DNA from: an uncultured Tropicimonas sp.
GTDB taxonomy: Bacteria; Pseudomonadota; Alphaproteobacteria; Rhodobacterales; Rhodobacteraceae
Assembly: GCA_947497945.1 (NCBI GenBank)
Contig: CANMIP010000003.1
Coordinates: 223,707-287,706, forward strand
DNA length: 64,000 nucleotides
Direction: 5' to 3'
Numbering within the stretch: position 1 is the first letter of the stretch; each line of letters starts with the position of its first letter. Below the pieces are notes generated by a model. It saw only the letters and a program-made list of their open reading frames with translations. It ran no database searches and was not told the origin of the DNA. This document shows, in pieces, positions 62,015 through 64,000 of the stretch. The position numbers were made by a program, and so were the translations under genes.

Positions 62015-62968
62015 TTAGCCTTGCCTTTCTTTTCCGCGGGTCCGCATTAACTCAATTTCGCAATAGATCAGGGCAAGCTCGTTTGTTGCAGCTTTGCAAT
62101 CTATAGAAACTCCGCTTGACAGTTCTTGATTCATCAACCGCTTTAAGGTGTGCCGCACAGAGTAGGGGAAATAAAACGTCAGCGGCCGCAAAGATCTCAA
62201 CCTCCAGTTTTGAATCTTCCTTCCGGTGACAAGCTGAGTAGTATCGAAGCCTTGTCTTTCTGCTGCACGCGCAGCCTCGTATCGAATATGCATTTCACGG
62301 AGTTCGACGGAAGACTGCACTTGGCATTCGCGGTTTGAAAAATGAAGTCGTAGAAGAGAAAGAATGTTTCGCATTCGAGATTTGTCAAGCTTCGGGCAAT
62401 CGTTCGTGTTAGCTTCGTCGTTTGCCAGATCATGCAGACCGCGTCGAACAATGCCAGCCCGATCATATGCCGTAATATTTTGAGTGGAAGCTGCAAGATG
62501 AAGGGTCCGTTGCATCTTCCTCCTGTAATAGCTGTTTGACAGCGAATGCTCTCCTGCCATGTAGCTGAAAAGTAATGCTCGAATGCCATGGGGAAATACT
62601 GCCGTGATCGCGTCGGAATACGAGAGGCGTTCAAAACCCGCATATCTGGCCACAGCGTAACGCCGCACCGCAGACATAGTCGCGGTGAGGAAGGCTTTTT
62701 CGATTTCCTTCTGTGTGTCCATTTGCCCGAGAGACTTCTCTGCGCGATGGAGCATCCAGCGCCACTGTTCAGGGTTCACTCCCCGCGAATGGATTTTTCG
62801 AGACGAAATAGTTTGATTTGAAAACAGGCGGATATCACCCAGGCCGTCGAGATCGGCCTCCAGTGCATACTGCTCTGCTTCCAGTTGGTTCGCGCGGTCG
62901 ATCTCGCCGATATCGACGTAACCGTCCAGATCACCCACCCAAACCATGTCGTCCGCATCATAACTCAT
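62015..62968 (-). CDS. Helical partner protein directly upstream of the polymerase gene
   Basis: 317 residues, no recognised family. The N-terminus is very acidic (MVWVGDLDGYVDIGEIDRAN), the remainder helical and basic: RRAEKSLGQMDTQKEIEKAF-like segments, VRRYAVARYAGFERLSYSDA, RRKMQRTLHLAASTQN, RMRNILSLLRLHFSNRECQV, LRPLTFYFPYSVRHTLKRLM. No exonuclease DxE motif is visible. Its TAA stop is immediately followed by the TTG of the polymerase, so both are surely made from one message. It could be an accessory replication protein or a split-off N-terminal region. Confidence 0.72.
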   Translation of the reverse strand: MSYDADDMVWVGDLDGYVDIGEIDRANQLEAEQYALEADLDGLGDIRLFSNQTISSRKIHSRGVNPEQWRWMLHRAEKSLGQMDTQKEIEKAFLTATMSAVRRYAVARYAGFERLSYSDAITAVFPHGIRALLFSYMAGEHSLSNSYYRRKMQRTLHLAASTQNITAYDRAGIVRRGLHDLANDEANTNDCPKLDKSRMRNILSLLRLHFSNRECQVQSSVELREMHIRYEAARAAERQGFDTTQLVTGRKIQNWRLRSLRPLTFYFPYSVRHTLKRLMNQELSSGVSIDCKAATNELALIYCEIELMRTRGKERQG

Positions 62969-63146
62969 CAGTTGTACTGCTTTCCCTGTCAGATGCTGCG
63001 CCTACCTCGCCAAAGGAAAGCATAGCTACAAACGGAAATTGGCAGAACTCGCTGGAGGTGCAAGTATTTTTGCGCAGCGTCATAACAGGGGCTGCAGCGC
63101 CGACAGGGGGTTTCGGGTCCAGATGCCAACGCGTGTAACCGCTCAT
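62958..63146 (-). CDS. Small hypothetical protein overlapping the partner gene (uncertain)
   Basis: A 62-residue frame from ATG 63146: MSGYTRWHLDPKPPVGAAAP, then EFCQFPFVAMLSFGEVGAAS. It ends 11 bases inside the partner gene, as in coupled genes, but has no strong ribosome-binding site and no recognisable family. Kept only as a candidate. Confidence 0.3.
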   Translation of the reverse strand: MSGYTRWHLDPKPPVGAAAPVMTLRKNTCTSSEFCQFPFVAMLSFGEVGAASDRESSTTDEL

Positions 63147-63219
63147 TGTCGATCTCATGCTCGCGGGCCTTGTCGGTGTTTCATGGAAGTGCGAGGGGCA
63201 AAAGGTTCGCCGAACTCAT

Positions 63220-63621
63220 TCAAAACGGTATTTCGTCATCATTAAGTGGATCTGGGACCTCGTTGCGGTGAAGCTGCGTTGCCACAACATGTCCTTGTAA
63301 CACTTCAATAAGCAGATCGTACTCAAAGACGCTGCCGAAGCCCATGTGAATGTACTTCAGTTGCTTTCCTTTCGGAATCCGAAGGGGGCCGGAGTACCAA
63401 TGGGCCAACACTCTATCGGAAGCACTGGGAAAAACTGTCGAAAGTGAAGCTTTGGAGCCGTTTTCGAGCGTTCCTTCCAAGCCGATCAAGTATAGCTTAC
63501 CGCCAGCAACCTCCCAATGGCCCATGTAGCCACGCCACAAAGCTGAGAGGTTTGCTCGAAAGTGAATTTTAGCGCCGCTTTCAACCAAGTATTCACGGAG
63601 AGGCTCAGTGTACATTAACAT
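63220..63621 (-). CDS. Hypothetical element protein, 133 residues
   Basis: MLMYTEPLREYLVESGAKIH, LWRGYMGHWEVAGGKLYLIG, VLAHWYSGPLRIPKGKQLKY and IHMGFGSVFEYDLLIEVLQG. The W-R-G-Y...W-E-x-x-x-G-x-L-Y-L pattern is recurrent in short uncharacterised proteins of plasmids and phages, but I cannot name a family with confidence. GGCGGAAAA precedes ATG 63621; a second ATG at 63615 is possible. Start overlaps the end of the gene upstream by 17 bases. Confidence 0.6.
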   Translation of the reverse strand: MLMYTEPLREYLVESGAKIHFRANLSALWRGYMGHWEVAGGKLYLIGLEGTLENGSKASLSTVFPSASDRVLAHWYSGPLRIPKGKQLKYIHMGFGSVFEYDLLIEVLQGHVVATQLHRNEVPDPLNDDEIPF

Positions 63622-63874
63622 TTTTTCCGCCTTGTAGGTTAATCTCTCCGGAAACTGTGCAGTCAAAGGTCCCCTCCAAATCGTCGACAAACATGTGGAT
63701 AGCATTAGGTGGCGATAACCTAACCAAGGTGCATGCCGTGTCGCCCGTATGGACTACCATGCTCATCAGAGAGTCATAATGCCCGTCATGAAGTTCTCGT
63801 TGGCGTCGCGTAGCTGCCCTTTTTTCTTTCAATACCGGTGCATTATGCCGCTGACAACAGTGGGCTCGAAGCAA
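63605..63874 (-). CDS. Hypothetical element protein, 89 residues (uncertain)
   Basis: MLRAHCCQRHNAPVLKEKRA, then MSMVVHTGDTACTLVRLSPP and MFVDDLEGTFDCTVSGEINL. The C-terminal half looks like a small beta-rich protein; the N-terminal 35 residues are less convincing, so the true start may be internal. It overlaps the next gene downstream by 17 bases, which supports a single transcription unit. Function unknown. Confidence 0.4.
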   Translation of the reverse strand: MLRAHCCQRHNAPVLKEKRAATRRQRELHDGHYDSLMSMVVHTGDTACTLVRLSPPNAIHMFVDDLEGTFDCTVSGEINLQGGKNVNVH

Positions 63875-63915
63875 CCTCGGGGCAGAGCATAGGAATGGGG
63901 GCTGTGACCGTCGTG

Positions 63916-64000
63916 TGAATGACTGGACCTGTCACGCTTTTGTGCCGCTCCGGGTTCTCATTTACGCGGCCTGAGCTTCGAAGGCCAAGGGGCTTTTCCA
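63916..64000 (-). mobile_element. Right end of an IS3-type insertion sequence (cut by window edge)
   Basis: The transposase C-terminus at 63962-64000 and the non-coding stretch TGACTGGACCTGTCACGCTT up to about 63916 look like an IS end. The exact boundary and terminal repeat cannot be confirmed because the other end is outside the window. Confidence 0.45.
63962..64000 (-). CDS. IS3-family transposase, C-terminal end (partial)
   Basis: On the minus strand the last 12 codons read WKSPLAFEAQAA followed by TAA. This closely matches the C-terminal tail of IS3-family OrfB transposases (GWxSPLAFE...). Only this fragment lies in the window. It suggests an IS inserted in the integrative element beside the hypothetical genes. 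Confidence 0.6.
   Translation of the reverse strand, partial: WKSPLAFEAQAA

Overview
The window is high-GC DNA from an alphaproteobacterium, most likely a member of the Rhodobacterales. The pointers are a NasS/NasT nitrate operon that contains a globin and a GAF-repeat protein, DUF2478 and DUF1223 proteins, cheB/cheD and fliG genes, an LpxL-type acyltransferase, and a recurring AAATATCC-containing motif just after genes. No 16S gene is present, so the species is not identified.

Left part (1-35.7 kb) looks like ordinary chromosome. It starts with the N-terminal part of metG and a cheB-cheD pair. A long nitrate assimilation block follows (about 3.8-21.7 kb): a cyclic-nucleotide-binding protein, a DUF2478 protein, nasT-nasS, a structured leader RNA with two six-base-loop hairpins and an intrinsic terminator, nrtA, nrtB, a fused double-ATPase nrtCD, a GAF-repeat protein, a globin, nirB, nirD, nasA, a TrpD-like protein and a siroheme synthase with a shortened methyltransferase domain. 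NasS should sense nitrate and release NasT to bind the leader and let transcription run into the transporter and reductase genes. Next come fliG, lpxL, acnA, an aminotransferase, an FAH-family hydrolase, tusA-like and ccdA genes, a cobalamin riboswitch in front of a frameshifted bluB, an EnvZ-like kinase, a metallo-beta-lactamase-fold hydrolase and tRNA-Asn.

Middle part (35.7-59.4 kb) is accessory. Beside tRNA-Asn is a compact set of minus-strand genes with an HK97-type capsid protein and little else of a phage. Then come a large secreted SH3-domain protein, a lone tyrosine recombinase, and a secreted amidohydrolase operon facing an AraC-type regulator (three amidohydrolases, GYD and DUF3299 proteins, DoxX, OprB-like porin). 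After that is an array of six small secreted glycine-zipper or charged-repeat proteins built from two alternating promoter/signal-peptide cassettes, interleaved with two further AraC-type regulators.

Right part (59.5-64 kb) has visibly lower GC and looks like the left end of an integrative element inserted in a tRNA-fMet gene: a 45-base 3' tRNA-fMet fragment, two tandem 174-bp repeats full of inverted repeats, a divergent family-B DNA polymerase (motif A DFNAMYPS, altered motif C YANVDS), a helical partner protein directly upstream of it, small genes of unknown role, and the end of an IS3-type transposase at the edge. The polymerase, partner protein and structured repeats are the best candidate for an undescribed system here.
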